A stretch of DNA of 50,568 bases from JBCCCJ01 sp039029315 (GTDB taxonomy: Bacteria > Bacteroidota > Bacteroidia > J057), in contig JBCCGK010000088.1 of NCBI GenBank assembly GCA_039029315.1, positions 1-50,568 of the forward strand, in the 5' to 3' direction. The notes beneath the pieces are model-generated. The model made no database searches. It saw nothing but the letters and a program-made list of their open reading frames with translations, and was not told the origin of the DNA. The translations under genes were made by a program, and so were the position numbers. Positions 17,130-26,754 of the stretch are shown here, one piece after another (positions within the stretch are counted from its first letter, which is position 1; each line of letters begins with the position of its first letter).

Positions 17130-18452
17130 ATGAGAACAATATATATCATACTGGGAGCATTGCTGTTGATTACAGCCACAGCATGCGAGGATTTGGAACA
17201 ATTCCCACCAAATATTGCGAGTTCAGGCTCATTAACAGATTATGAGGGAGTCTTGAATGCAGCATATTTCTATCAGCATGGATCTGCTACACCTATGGCA
17301 GTGATGGGTGACTTCAGATCTGACAATGCGTTTATGTTTGAAGCACCATACACCTCATTTGATGAGTTCGATCGGGAATTGACGACGATGGAAGATCAAT
17401 TTTTTGGCCCTTTCTATACGGCCTTATACAAGTCCATCCTAAGTGCGAACAATGTGATCGAAAATTCCGGCAATCCAACGGAAGTTGGCGAGGCTAAATT
17501 TTTGAGAGCGCTGTCTTATTTCAAACTCGTACGTGTATTTGGTGATGTTACAGTGAATCTAACTGCTAACCCAAGTACAACTGATAATGCCCACTTGGCA
17601 AGACAACCGGCTGCTGATGTGTATAACAACGTAATCATTCCTGATTTGGAAGACGCTATATCGGCTTTAGGGACTGAGATAGAGGATGGGCGAGCGTCGA
17701 AATTAGCAGCTCAGGGAATGCTCGGGAAGGTCTATGTACAATTGGGGGACTTTGGCAGTGCTTCTACACATCTGGCTGCTGTTGTAAATGGTGCTGCGAG
17801 TGCAGGGATTAGCTTGCAGGAAAATTTTGCAGATATTTTTGGTGGAGACAATGATTTGAATTCAGAAATCATCTTTGCCACACAAATCTCAAGCTCTGTG
17901 AATGACGAATATGGCTTTTCCGAGTTTTGGTCATGGTCCGGTGGATTGGATACAAAATCTTTGAATCCATTAGAGCAAGACTTGGTTGATGCGTTTTGGG
18001 CGAGTGGAGGTGACTCTACGGATTTAAGAGCGGCTGTAAGCATAGATACAGCAACGATGTCTTCTCCCAAATTCCCTCAATCAGGAGGACCTGATCACGA
18101 CTGGATAGAGTTGAGGTTGGCGGATGTCATTCTGTTGTATGCAGAAACATTGAATGAGAATGGCTCCTCTTCTGAAGCCCTTGCACAATTGGATCCTATT
18201 CGAACCAGAGCTGGATTGGAGCCGCTGGATCCTGCAGTTCTGAATACACAGGCCCTGGTCAGACAAGCGATTCAGGACGAAAGAAGACTTGAGTTGGCCT
18301 TTGAAGGCCAGAGATGGTTCGATCTGGTGAGAACCGGGACTGTGAATGAAGAAATGGGAGAAACGGTTGATAGCAAATATCATGTGTTTCCCATTCCCAT
18401 TTCTGAAGTGTTGGCAAGCCTTGGAGTTATTACACAAAATGATGGGTATTAG
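17130..18452 (+). CDS. SusD-like glycan-binding lipoprotein 2
   Basis: This 440-residue SusD-family lipoprotein has its lipobox at TATAC (Cys19) followed by Glu-Asp. Family patterns are present: KFLRALSYFKLVRVFGDVTVNL (about 125-147), then DERRLELAFEGQRWFDLVRTG near the C-terminus and HVFPIPISEVLASLG...NDGY at the end. It is some 75 residues shorter than SusD1, the difference lying mainly in the middle. It partners SusC2 ~200 bp upstream. A strong hairpin follows directly, so the susCD2 transcript probably ends or is attenuated here. Confidence 0.92.
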   Translation: MRTIYIILGALLLITATACEDLEQFPPNIASSGSLTDYEGVLNAAYFYQHGSATPMAVMGDFRSDNAFMFEAPYTSFDEFDRELTTMEDQFFGPFYTALYKSILSANNVIENSGNPTEVGEAKFLRALSYFKLVRVFGDVTVNLTANPSTTDNAHLARQPAADVYNNVIIPDLEDAISALGTEIEDGRASKLAAQGMLGKVYVQLGDFGSASTHLAAVVNGAASAGISLQENFADIFGGDNDLNSEIIFATQISSSVNDEYGFSEFWSWSGGLDTKSLNPLEQDLVDAFWASGGDSTDLRAAVSIDTATMSSPKFPQSGGPDHDWIELRLADVILLYAETLNENGSSSEALAQLDPIRTRAGLEPLDPAVLNTQALVRQAIQDERRLELAFEGQRWFDLVRTGTVNEEMGETVDSKYHVFPIPISEVLASLGVITQNDGY

Positions 18453-18462
18453 ACTATAGATA

Positions 18463-18496
18463 GAATAAGGGGGTAAATTCCTTTATCCCCTTATTC
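18463..18496 (+). terminator. Hairpin after susD2
   Basis: The arms GAATAAGGGG and CCCCTTATTC are perfectly complementary around a ~14-base loop. No long T-tract follows, so it may act as an RNA 3'-end stabiliser as much as a terminator. Confidence 0.6.
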
Positions 18497-18525
18497 ACAT
18501 TTGATTGCAATAGACCAATTGCTTA

Positions 18526-18686
18526 GAGGCTGTTTTGAGAGCTGTGCTGAGAATTTTTAGGGTGTATTTTTTTTTCAGACAAGGCTCTTTTTTGCTCTCA
18601 TAGTGGTGCTATGAGATCAAAAAAAGCTGTAGAATGAGGAAAAAAGACACATACAAAAAATGAGTGACAGATTTTCAAACAGTCTC
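18526..18686. mobile_element. Palindromic MITE-like element, copy A
   Basis: A 161-bp non-coding element with terminal inverted repeats GAGRCTGTTT / AAACAGTCTC. It is flanked on both sides by TTA, consistent with a 3-bp target duplication. The interior is itself largely self-complementary, with CTCATAGTGGTGCTATGAG near the centre, so the whole can fold as one long hairpin. It matches 34535-34694 in reverse orientation. A 3-bp TNA-type duplication and GAG ends recall IS5-group elements; the parent family is inferred. Confidence 0.8.
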
Positions 18687-19001
18687 TTAAGGAAACAGTA
18701 GCCAATCATGCTGAATGATCAAAAGTCAATTTGTATGATGGCGTGCATAGGAGGAAGGGGGCTTTTCGACAGGAATCAAAAGAGGAAACGATCTGACACC
18801 TGAGGAGAAAGGCCCTGTTCCTCAATCAAGTTCAACGATTTTGTAGTTCTACATGTATCAATTGTCATTCAAACAATAGTAGTAACAAGGCTGAAAAGGT
18901 GTTTTAAGGCTATCTGCTTAGGAGAGTTCCAAACACCAGAATAGTCCCAACCAAGTAGGTAGCCACCCTTTTTTTCACAACTAACCCAATTCTACTCATT
19001 G
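18687..19001. other. Intergenic stretch before the catabolic run
   Basis: About 315 bp separate the palindromic element from the NRAMP-like gene. No coding frame, operator of the TTGGTnnACCAA type or riboswitch fold was recognised. A promoter for the downstream operon must lie here or read in from susCD2. Confidence 0.45.
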
Positions 19002-20267
19002 ATGTCCCAATCTCCCTCCATACTGAAAAAATTATATCTGCTGGCACTGGGAATAGGACCAGGTATTTTTGCCATCGGATATACGATTGGGACAGGGAGT
19101 GTCACAACGATGGCAGTAGCTGGTAGTCAGTATGGGATGCAATTATTATGGGTTTTATTGGTGAGTTGTTTGTTCTCATGGGTATTGATGGAAGCCTATG
19201 GGAGGTATACCTTAGTTACGGGAGAGACTGCGCTATATGGATTTAGAAAGCATCTCAAACTGGGAAGCCTGATGGCGGTTCTCATCATTATCGGCATCGG
19301 GTTTGGACAATGGAATTCTTTGATAGGAATCCTCGGAATTTCTGCTCACTCCATTTTCGAAATGCTCGTTTTATTCATTCCCTCTCTTGCAGACAATGAA
19401 TACTGGACGATCCTGATCATCGCGATTCTGATTATCGGCAGTATGTATACCCTTCTATGGGTGGGGAATTACTCCATTTTCGAAAAAATATTGTTGATTT
19501 TTGTCTCATTAATGGGCTTGTCTTTCCTATTGTCTTTCTTCATTGTCCTGCCTGCCCCTGGAGAAATCGTCAATGGCCTGATCCCAAGTATCCCAGAAGT
19601 GGAAGGAGGCAAACAACTGGTTGTGGCCTTTGTCGGAACAACCATGGCAGCAGCTACCTTTCTTTCCCGCCCCTTGTTTATCCAGGGGAAAGGATGGACA
19701 ATGGACAATGCCAAAGCACAGCAAAGAGATGCACTTTGGGCTTCTATTCTGATTTTTGTTGTGAGCGGATCTATTATGGCCGTGGCTATGGGAGCCATGT
19801 ATCATGAAGGAAAAGTGATCAGCAAAGTACTAGATATGGTGAATACCCTCGAACCCATAGCCGGAAGATTTGCAGTTGCCATTTTCTTCCTCGGGACCCT
19901 GGGAGCAGGATTATCCTCTATTTTTCCAATTCTGATGATTGTCCCATTATTGATTGCCGACTTTCAGGCTGGCAAATTGGATACACAATCAAGGCAGTTC
20001 AAAGTTCTTACAGCTGTGGCAAGCATCATTGGTTTGACAGTCCCTATCCTCGGAGCCAATCCCATCAAAGCGCAAATTCTCACGCAGATCTTCAATGTAT
20101 TTGTGTTGCCATTGGTGATTCTTGGGATCATCATCCTGACAAACAATCATCGCTTGATGGGCAAACATCGGGCAGGAACGCTTTTGAACCTGGGAATGGG
20201 GCTATCTATGATGTTTGCCTGTATCATTTCCTATAACGGTGTGATTTCTATCCTTCAATCTATTTAA
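19002..20267 (+). CDS. Divergent NRAMP-fold transporter lacking metal-site motifs
   Basis: This 421-residue inner membrane protein has about 11 hydrophobic segments. It resembles the NRAMP/SLC11 family in its first helix (GIGPGIFAIGYTIGTGS, residues 17-33) and general layout. The metal-binding DPGN motif of true NRAMPs is replaced by residues I-G-T-G at ~29-32. The Met of the TM6 MPH motif is also gone: GTTMAAATFLSRP stands where GxTxMPHNLxLH is expected. It is therefore unlikely to move Mn or Fe in the usual way. It is the first gene of the catabolic run, 13 bp before a PL6 gene, so uptake of an alginate product or another co-substrate is possible. The ATG at 19002 is used; a TTG directly before it is less likely. 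Confidence 0.75.
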   Translation: MSQSPSILKKLYLLALGIGPGIFAIGYTIGTGSVTTMAVAGSQYGMQLLWVLLVSCLFSWVLMEAYGRYTLVTGETALYGFRKHLKLGSLMAVLIIIGIGFGQWNSLIGILGISAHSIFEMLVLFIPSLADNEYWTILIIAILIIGSMYTLLWVGNYSIFEKILLIFVSLMGLSFLLSFFIVLPAPGEIVNGLIPSIPEVEGGKQLVVAFVGTTMAAATFLSRPLFIQGKGWTMDNAKAQQRDALWASILIFVVSGSIMAVAMGAMYHEGKVISKVLDMVNTLEPIAGRFAVAIFFLGTLGAGLSSIFPILMIVPLLIADFQAGKLDTQSRQFKVLTAVASIIGLTVPILGANPIKAQILTQIFNVFVLPLVILGIIILTNNHRLMGKHRAGTLLNLGMGLSMMFACIISYNGVISILQSI

Positions 20268-20280
20268 GCTACTACCAACA

Positions 20281-22644
20281 ATGACCACTATTGCTCATAT
20301 CCTGTCCATCAAAACAAGACTCGGACTTCCCTTAAGGGTTCTGTCTCTTCTGTGTGTTGTGGCTGTTTCAAGCTGTAATTCCTCCGATGGACTTGTTCAC
20401 TCTGTGGCTGAATTCAATCAGGCAGTCAAGCAAGCACAGGCAGGAGACAAAATCATATTGGCCAATGGCGTTTGGAAAGATACAGAGCTGGTCTTCACAG
20501 GGGAAGGAACAGAAGATCAACCCATCACCCTCTCAGTGGAGGAAAAAGGAAAGGTAAGTCTGGAAGGACAGTCAAATATCAGAATTGCTGGGACACACTT
20601 GATTGTAGAGGGACTGGTCTTCAAAAATGGATATACCCCGACCAGTGAAGTCATCTCCTTCAGAAGAAACAAAGAGCATTTGGCCAATCATTGTCGCGTA
20701 ACCGAATGCGTGATTGATAATTACAGCAATCCTGAGCGATTTGAATCCGACTATTGGGTAGGGATTTACGGGAAGCACAACCGCTTTGATCACAACTATC
20801 TGACCGGAAAGAGAAATCAAGGAGTAACACTTGCCGTCAGACTGAATACGGAAGAAAGCCGCGAAAATCACAATCTGGTTGACCATAACTATTTCGGGCA
20901 TCGACCGATCCTGGGATCGAATGGCGGTGAAACTCTTCGGGTAGGCACCAGCCATTATTCACTCACCAATTCCAATACCATCGTCGAGTACAACTATTTC
21001 GACCGATGCAATGGAGAGCATGAAATTATCTCCAATAAAGCTTGTCAGAATACCTACCGCTACAATACCTTCTATGAATGTCAAGGGACACTTACCATGC
21101 GCCATGGAAATGAAACCCTGGTAGAAGAAAATTATTTCTTTGGCAATGGCGAATCCAATACAGGCGGAATCAGAATCATTAATGAAACGCAAACAGTCAT
21201 CAACAATTACTGTGAAGGGCTGACAGGTTATCGCTTTCGTGGTGCATTGGTCATCATGAACGGGGTTCCAAATTCCCCTGCAAATCGCTATTTTCAGGTA
21301 AAAGATTCTCGCGCTTCAAATAATACCTTCATCGATTGCGATCATATCCAATTATGTGCGGGAAGTGATGAGGAGCGTAGCGCAGTCCCCATAAATACTG
21401 TGGTTTCCAACAATCTGTTTTATCATCGACAGAAAGAAAACCTCTTCACCATTTATGATGACATCTCAGGAATCAGTTTTGACAACAATCTTTTGAGCCC
21501 ACAGATGAAGCCATTTCAGAAGGTAGGTTTTTTTCAGCAGGAAGTCGCCTTCGAGACCAATCAGGAAGGCGTCCAAATCCCTACGACTGATCCGGCCCTT
21601 GAGGTTGGAATGAAGAAAACCCAGGGATTAGCTACCCCTGAAAACACTGGCGTATCTTGGTATCCAAGAAGAGAGGAAGAAATCCGATTCAATACAGGAA
21701 CGGTCATCCCGGTTAATTCAGGAGAAAATACCCTGGCCGCAGCAGTCGCCAATTCTCATCCTGGAGATATCATTGAACTGCAAGAAGCCGGAGAATACAT
21801 CATGACCAAGTCTATTGATCTACATCATCCACTGTCCTTCGTCGTGGCAGCAGGTGTGAGTCCCAAACCCAGGATCACTTTCCAAAAAACCACGCTGTTC
21901 AATATCGAAAACGGAGGCGCATTGTCCTTACATGGAGTATTGATTTCTGGATCGGAATCCAGAGACAAACCAGGCAATGCAGTCATCCGAACCAGTAGAT
22001 ACTCTATGAATCGGAATTACAAACTCTTCATTGAGGATTGCGATTTTGTAGATCTTGATGTGAATCACAGCTTCGATGTTGTCAAGGTCTTCAAGAATAC
22101 CTTCGCTGATTCAGTAGTGCTGCGGAATAGTAGATTTGAGAATATCACAGGAATTGTCCTGGGCCTCGACAAAGAGACAGATGATATTGGCATCTACAAT
22201 GCAGAGAATGTTGTCATTGACAATTGCTTGTTTTCGAACATAGAAGGAGCAGCCCTCACGCTTCACCGCGGTGGCAGAGACGAGAGCACCTTTGGTCCCA
22301 TGTTGACAATCGACCATTGCACCTTCGACAATATTGGAGATGGCAAACGCAACAGGACCGGATCAGCGATCCATTTACACGGCGTGCAGGAGATCGACAT
22401 CAGGAATAGTATTTTCCGAAATAGCGAAGAAGTAGAGATGTTTCTCGCCGTAGGAGAACCAGTTGTATCCTTTTCCCATTGCAATTTTGATCAGTCCATT
22501 GCGATCGAATCCAATGACGATGCCTATCAGGAAATCAACACATCCCGCCACCCTGTCTCATTTGAGGAGGGATTCAGTCTAGAGGATGCCTCTCCCTTGA
22601 AGGGGAAAGGGCACGATGGAAAAGATGTCGGGTATCTCAAATAG
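20281..22644 (+). CDS. PL6 alginate lyase, two-helix lipoprotein form
   Basis: This 787-residue PL6 enzyme has a lipobox at VSSC (Cys32) but no T9SS tail, so it is membrane-anchored, probably facing the periplasm. The N-terminal beta-helix (about 40-470) carries the catalytic Lys253 (ISNKAC) and Arg274 (MRHGNE), 21 residues apart as in chondroitinase B-like lyases. The GGETLRVG segment precedes them. A second, shorter beta-helix fills ~480-787, as in the long two-domain PL6 enzymes. It likely shortens imported alginate oligomers before PL17 acts. It sits between the NRAMP-like gene and PL17 with gaps of 13 and 33 bp, in one operon. Confidence 0.92.
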   Translation: MTTIAHILSIKTRLGLPLRVLSLLCVVAVSSCNSSDGLVHSVAEFNQAVKQAQAGDKIILANGVWKDTELVFTGEGTEDQPITLSVEEKGKVSLEGQSNIRIAGTHLIVEGLVFKNGYTPTSEVISFRRNKEHLANHCRVTECVIDNYSNPERFESDYWVGIYGKHNRFDHNYLTGKRNQGVTLAVRLNTEESRENHNLVDHNYFGHRPILGSNGGETLRVGTSHYSLTNSNTIVEYNYFDRCNGEHEIISNKACQNTYRYNTFYECQGTLTMRHGNETLVEENYFFGNGESNTGGIRIINETQTVINNYCEGLTGYRFRGALVIMNGVPNSPANRYFQVKDSRASNNTFIDCDHIQLCAGSDEERSAVPINTVVSNNLFYHRQKENLFTIYDDISGISFDNNLLSPQMKPFQKVGFFQQEVAFETNQEGVQIPTTDPALEVGMKKTQGLATPENTGVSWYPRREEEIRFNTGTVIPVNSGENTLAAAVANSHPGDIIELQEAGEYIMTKSIDLHHPLSFVVAAGVSPKPRITFQKTTLFNIENGGALSLHGVLISGSESRDKPGNAVIRTSRYSMNRNYKLFIEDCDFVDLDVNHSFDVVKVFKNTFADSVVLRNSRFENITGIVLGLDKETDDIGIYNAENVVIDNCLFSNIEGAALTLHRGGRDESTFGPMLTIDHCTFDNIGDGKRNRTGSAIHLHGVQEIDIRNSIFRNSEEVEMFLAVGEPVVSFSHCNFDQSIAIESNDDAYQEINTSRHPVSFEEGFSLEDASPLKGKGHDGKDVGYLK

Positions 22645-22677
22645 CACAGCAGCGAACGGACCAGCAACCATCAGACA

Positions 22678-24966
22678 ATGAAGAATTTGTATAATAGTAG
22701 TAGTAATCTAGCAATCCGTAGATGCCATCTGGGGTTCCTCCTGGCATGGATCTGCGGATGTTTTTCTGTTACTGCTCAAGATCACCCCAGATTGATTTTG
22801 ACGCAGGAAGGCATCTCGCAGATCAGGGAGAATCTTGGCACCGCTCCCCTATTTGACCAACGTCTGAAGATGGTCCAAATGGAGGTAGATCAAGCCATTG
22901 CAGATGGGATGGATGTGCCCATCCCCAAAGATATGGCAGGGGGATACACCCACGAGCGCCACAAGCAGAATTATTCGCTCATGCAGAAGGCGGGCAACCT
23001 GTATCAAATAACAGAGGAAGAGAAATATGCTGTCTACGTCCGGGATATGTTGCTGGAATACGCAAAATTGTACCCAAGCCTGGAGCTTCACCCCACCCAT
23101 AGATCTTATGCCACCGGCAAAATATTCTGGCAATGTCTCAATGATGCCAATTGGCTCGTCTATTCCAGTCAGGCATATGATTGTGTATATGATTGGCTCA
23201 AGCCTTCAGAGCGAGACCTATTGGAGAAAGACTTGTTCAGACCTTTTGCAGATTTCCTTTCCCTGGAGAATCCTCGCTTTTTTAATCGTATTCACAACCA
23301 CAGTACCTGGGGCAATGCGGCTGTCGGGATGATCGGTTTGGTCATGGGAGATAGCATATTGATCAATCGGGCCTTGTATGGATTGGAAAATGATGGGATT
23401 TCAGCAGAAGAAAAAGACAATGACGAGGGCTTCATCAAACAGCCAGGACAAAATACGGCTGGTTTCCTTGCCCAACTGGATTTCTCATTTTCCCCGGATG
23501 GCTATTTCACAGAAGGGCCCTATTATCTGCGGTATGCCATCTTTCCTTTTCTGTTGTTTTCCAAGGCACTTGCGAATAACCGCCCTGATCTGGACATCTT
23601 TCACTATCGGGACGACATATTGATGAAGGCAGTATATGCACTGCTATACCAGGCAGATGCAAGAGGACACTTCTTTCCCATCAATGATGCGCAAAAAGGC
23701 ATGTCCTGGTTGGCAAGGGAGGTCATCACGGCGGCTGACATTGCTTACTATTATGGGGGCAATGATCCAGGACTGTTGTCGATTGTTCACAAACAAGGGA
23801 AGGTCTTGCTGGATGAAACGGGTTTTGTCGCAGCGCGGGATTTGGCCAGGGGAATCGCCAAACCATTTCATCAAAAGTCTATTGCATTCACTGACGGAGC
23901 AGATGGAAACAAAGGAGGGGTCGGGATCTTGCGAAGCTCCAGATCCGAAGGGGAGGAAGTATGTCTTGTGATGAAATATTCTGCACAGGGCATGGGACAC
24001 GGACATTTTGACAAACTGTCTTACTCCCTATATGACGAAGGAGGAGAAATTATTCAGGACTATGGAGCTGCCCGATGGGTCAATATTGAGCAAAAAGGAG
24101 GGGGAAGATATCTTCCTGAGAATAAATCATGGGCCAAGCAAAGCATCGCGCATAATACGCTGGTGATTGATGAAACCTCCCATTATGAAGGAGACATCAA
24201 AAAAGGAGAAGCCAACCAACCTGTTCCATTTCTTTTCAGCAGTCAGGACGATATGTTCCAACTGGTCAGCGCCAAAGACACAACTGCCTATACTGGAACA
24301 GACATGCATCGGACCATGATTCTCCTGAAAAGGCATGCCCTTCACCCACCGATTGTCATCGATATTATTCGGGCACAATCAGGGGGCACGCATCAGTACG
24401 ATTTGCCGATCTGGTTTCATGGACATCTGTTGTCCACCAGTTTTGACTATACAACTCAAGAGGATCGCTTGCTTCCACTGGGAGAGGCGCATGGATACCA
24501 GCACATCTGGAAAGAAGCCGTAGGCCGATCGAAAGATCAGCATGCCCAAATTACCTGGTTTTCCCGCGGAAAATTCTTCACAGCGAGCATGCTGGTGAGT
24601 CCCAATGATGAGTTGATCCTTGGCAGAACAGGAGCCAGCGATCCTTCCTTCAATTTGCGGCACGATCCCGGATTCATCATCCGAAAGAAAGAAGCAAAAG
24701 ATCCCGTATTTGTTACCGTCATAGAGCCACATGGAGCATATAATCCTGTTTCGGAGATTCCGACCTATCCTTTTAGCAGGATTGCATCCGTGGATCTTCT
24801 TCATAATGATGACCGATATACAGCGATTTCAGTTAAGGACAAATCTGATAAAGCATGGACAGTGATCCTTGCGAATCGATATCCATCTCCAACTATAAAG
24901 CATAAGCTGACCATCGATCAAATGTCATACACATGGCAGGGAGGCTTTCACCTACTCAAACAATGA
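22678..24966 (+). CDS. PL17 oligoalginate lyase
   Basis: This 762-residue exolytic lyase should release unsaturated monouronate from alginate oligomers. A signal peptide (cleavage near VTAQD) sends it to the periplasm. The N-terminal alpha/alpha toroid includes HPRLILT at the start. The Asn-His pair sits at 207-208 (RIHNHSTWGNAA), and the Tyr-rich motif EGPYYLRYAIFPF at 279-291 supplies the candidate catalytic Tyr. The C-terminal heparinase II/III-like beta-sandwich starts around 400 and has GMGHGHFDKLSY (His441, His443) and SIAHNTLVIDE. This order matches PL17 enzymes. Length is normal. It lies 33 bp after the PL6 lipoprotein gene and 19 bp before kdgF. Confidence 0.92.
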   Translation: MKNLYNSSSNLAIRRCHLGFLLAWICGCFSVTAQDHPRLILTQEGISQIRENLGTAPLFDQRLKMVQMEVDQAIADGMDVPIPKDMAGGYTHERHKQNYSLMQKAGNLYQITEEEKYAVYVRDMLLEYAKLYPSLELHPTHRSYATGKIFWQCLNDANWLVYSSQAYDCVYDWLKPSERDLLEKDLFRPFADFLSLENPRFFNRIHNHSTWGNAAVGMIGLVMGDSILINRALYGLENDGISAEEKDNDEGFIKQPGQNTAGFLAQLDFSFSPDGYFTEGPYYLRYAIFPFLLFSKALANNRPDLDIFHYRDDILMKAVYALLYQADARGHFFPINDAQKGMSWLAREVITAADIAYYYGGNDPGLLSIVHKQGKVLLDETGFVAARDLARGIAKPFHQKSIAFTDGADGNKGGVGILRSSRSEGEEVCLVMKYSAQGMGHGHFDKLSYSLYDEGGEIIQDYGAARWVNIEQKGGGRYLPENKSWAKQSIAHNTLVIDETSHYEGDIKKGEANQPVPFLFSSQDDMFQLVSAKDTTAYTGTDMHRTMILLKRHALHPPIVIDIIRAQSGGTHQYDLPIWFHGHLLSTSFDYTTQEDRLLPLGEAHGYQHIWKEAVGRSKDQHAQITWFSRGKFFTASMLVSPNDELILGRTGASDPSFNLRHDPGFIIRKKEAKDPVFVTVIEPHGAYNPVSEIPTYPFSRIASVDLLHNDDRYTAISVKDKSDKAWTVILANRYPSPTIKHKLTIDQMSYTWQGGFHLLKQ

Positions 24967-24985
24967 ATCTCTAACGTTAAACAAA

Positions 24986-25336
24986 ATGATGAATTCAATT
25001 ACACCTAGCAAAGAGTTTCTTCTTGGATCGGACATCCCATGGGAAGAAGTGGCTCCCGGGATGCGCAGACAAATCATGGGTTATGATGACAAAATCATGT
25101 TGGTGAAGGTCCAATTTGAAACTGGGGCGGTTGGAGCCTTGCATGAACATCATCATTCTCAGGTGACCTATGTGGAGAATGGAGAATTTGAAATGACCAT
25201 AGGCGAAGAAAAGAAAATCCTGAAAGGTGGAGACGCTTTTTACATTCCTCCTCATGTCATGCATGGATGTGTATGCCTGAAACCCGGTGTCCTCATCGAT
25301 GTTTTTAGCCCACACAGAGAAGATTTTCTTAGCTAA
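24986..25336 (+). CDS. kdgF: KdgF-like cupin, unsaturated uronate ring opening
   Basis: This 116-residue single-domain cupin matches KdgF, which converts the cyclic unsaturated uronate made by lyases to the linear keto form (DEH). The metal site is visible as the HEHHHSQ cluster (residues 53-59) and PPHVMHG (His93). GGDAFYIPPHVMHG forms the second cupin motif. There is no signal peptide, so it is cytoplasmic. Placement between PL17 and the MFS transporter (gaps of 19 and 11 bp) supports the function. There are two adjacent ATGs; the first, at 24986, is used. Confidence 0.88.
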   Translation: MMNSITPSKEFLLGSDIPWEEVAPGMRRQIMGYDDKIMLVKVQFETGAVGALHEHHHSQVTYVENGEFEMTIGEEKKILKGGDAFYIPPHVMHGCVCLKPGVLIDVFSPHREDFLS

Positions 25337-25347
25337 TACCTGGAATT

Positions 25348-26649
25348 ATGAAAAAAATTAAAGGACTCAGGTGGTGGATAATTGCGTTGATAGCGCTGGC
25401 TACGGTCATCAACTATATTGATAGACAGGCACTTGGTGTGTTATGGCCAGATATGTCCATCGATCTCTTTCCCGAAAATACGCCCGACGAGCGCAAAGAG
25501 TTTTATGCCTGGATTTCCATCGTTTTTGTGTTTTCCTATGCCTTTGGGCAAGCCATTTTTGGGAAAATCTTTGATTGGGTGGGAACCCGCATCGGCTTCG
25601 CTTTATCGATTGGTGTTTGGTCTATTGCCACTGCCCTTCATGCCTTTGCCCGTGGGGTAGTGAGTTTCAGTCTGTTTCGAGGCATCCTGGGTGTCGCAGA
25701 AGCCGGGAACTGGCCCGGAGCCACAAAAAGCAATGCCGAATGGTTCCCCACGAACGAACGTGCCTTTGCACAGGGGCTATTTAACTCCGGAGCTGCGGTT
25801 GGTGGGATTGTCGCTATTCCGCTCATTGGATTGTTGACGATTTATTTCAGTTGGCAAGCTGTCTTCATTGTGGTAGGACTGACGGGTTTGTTGTGGCTCC
25901 TTCCCTGGATGATAATCGTAAAAGCCCCCCCCAAATCTCATCCCTGGCTAACGGAGGAGGAACGACAATATATTTTGAGTGGACAGCAGGAGCAGGAAAA
26001 GGAGGTAGAGGACGAACATACTGAAGAATATAATCCCACAACAAGCCAAATGTTGGGCCATAAAGAAAGTTGGGGCGTGATTATCGCATCAGCAGTTATT
26101 GATCCAATCTGGTGGTTATTTGTGTTGTGGATTCCAATTTATTTGTCGGAAGTGTATGAGATGGATATACAGGCCATCGCCAAAAACGGATGGGTGCCTT
26201 ATGTGGGGGCAATGCTAGGTGCCTGGTTTGGTGGCCTCCTGGCACAGAATCGTATCAAAAAAGGGTGGACAGTAGATAAGACACGTAAATTGGTGATTAC
26301 GCTGGGATGCGGAATTATGTTGCCAGCACTGTTGGCTTTGTCAAATCCGGGAGGACCCATTGTTGCAGTCCTGATTATGGCGGTTGTGTTATTTGGTTTT
26401 CAAACAGCCATTGGAAATGTTCAAACATTGCCCAGTGATCTATTTGGTAAAAAAACGGTTGGTACACTGTCAGGAATTGCAGGAATGTCAGCGAAGTTGA
26501 CAGCAGCAGGATTGACCTATCTCATTCCCTGGTTGACTTCTGGAGGGAATTATACACCCGCCTTTGTGATCGGGGCAGCACTGGCTTTGATTGCCATGGC
26601 AAGTGTTTGGATTTTATGTCCCAAAATAGAGCCACTAAAACCAACATAG
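25348..26649 (+). CDS. MFS hexuronate-type transporter
   Basis: This 433-residue inner membrane protein of the major facilitator superfamily has about 12 transmembrane segments. The start of helix 1 reads VINYIDRQALGVLWP, typical of the anion:cation symporter branch that includes the hexuronate transporter ExuT. A charged central loop (about 205-230, rich in Glu) separates the two halves. In this operon it should bring unsaturated monouronate or DEH from the periplasm into the cytoplasm, linking PL17 with the reductases. The substrate is inferred from context. Confidence 0.88.
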   Translation: MKKIKGLRWWIIALIALATVINYIDRQALGVLWPDMSIDLFPENTPDERKEFYAWISIVFVFSYAFGQAIFGKIFDWVGTRIGFALSIGVWSIATALHAFARGVVSFSLFRGILGVAEAGNWPGATKSNAEWFPTNERAFAQGLFNSGAAVGGIVAIPLIGLLTIYFSWQAVFIVVGLTGLLWLLPWMIIVKAPPKSHPWLTEEERQYILSGQQEQEKEVEDEHTEEYNPTTSQMLGHKESWGVIIASAVIDPIWWLFVLWIPIYLSEVYEMDIQAIAKNGWVPYVGAMLGAWFGGLLAQNRIKKGWTVDKTRKLVITLGCGIMLPALLALSNPGGPIVAVLIMAVVLFGFQTAIGNVQTLPSDLFGKKTVGTLSGIAGMSAKLTAAGLTYLIPWLTSGGNYTPAFVIGAALALIAMASVWILCPKIEPLKPT

Positions 26650-26754
26650 AAGATAAGAGTTTAGCAAACTTCTTAGAGTTCTGAAGGAAAAGCATCGGTC
26701 GAAGCTCTTCCAAAAGAAATTAACGTGATTTAACCATTTAAAAAATAAATATTC

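Noticed and set aside
16988..17245. 85-codon open frame before susD2
   Set aside because: It overlaps the start of susD2 in another frame, and the lipobox of susD2 fixes the real start at 17130.
18940..18965. AAGTAGGTAGCCACC sequence resembling the end of the 7101-7266 element
   Set aside because: Only a short end-like match, with no interior or second end; probably coincidence or an unrecognisable remnant.
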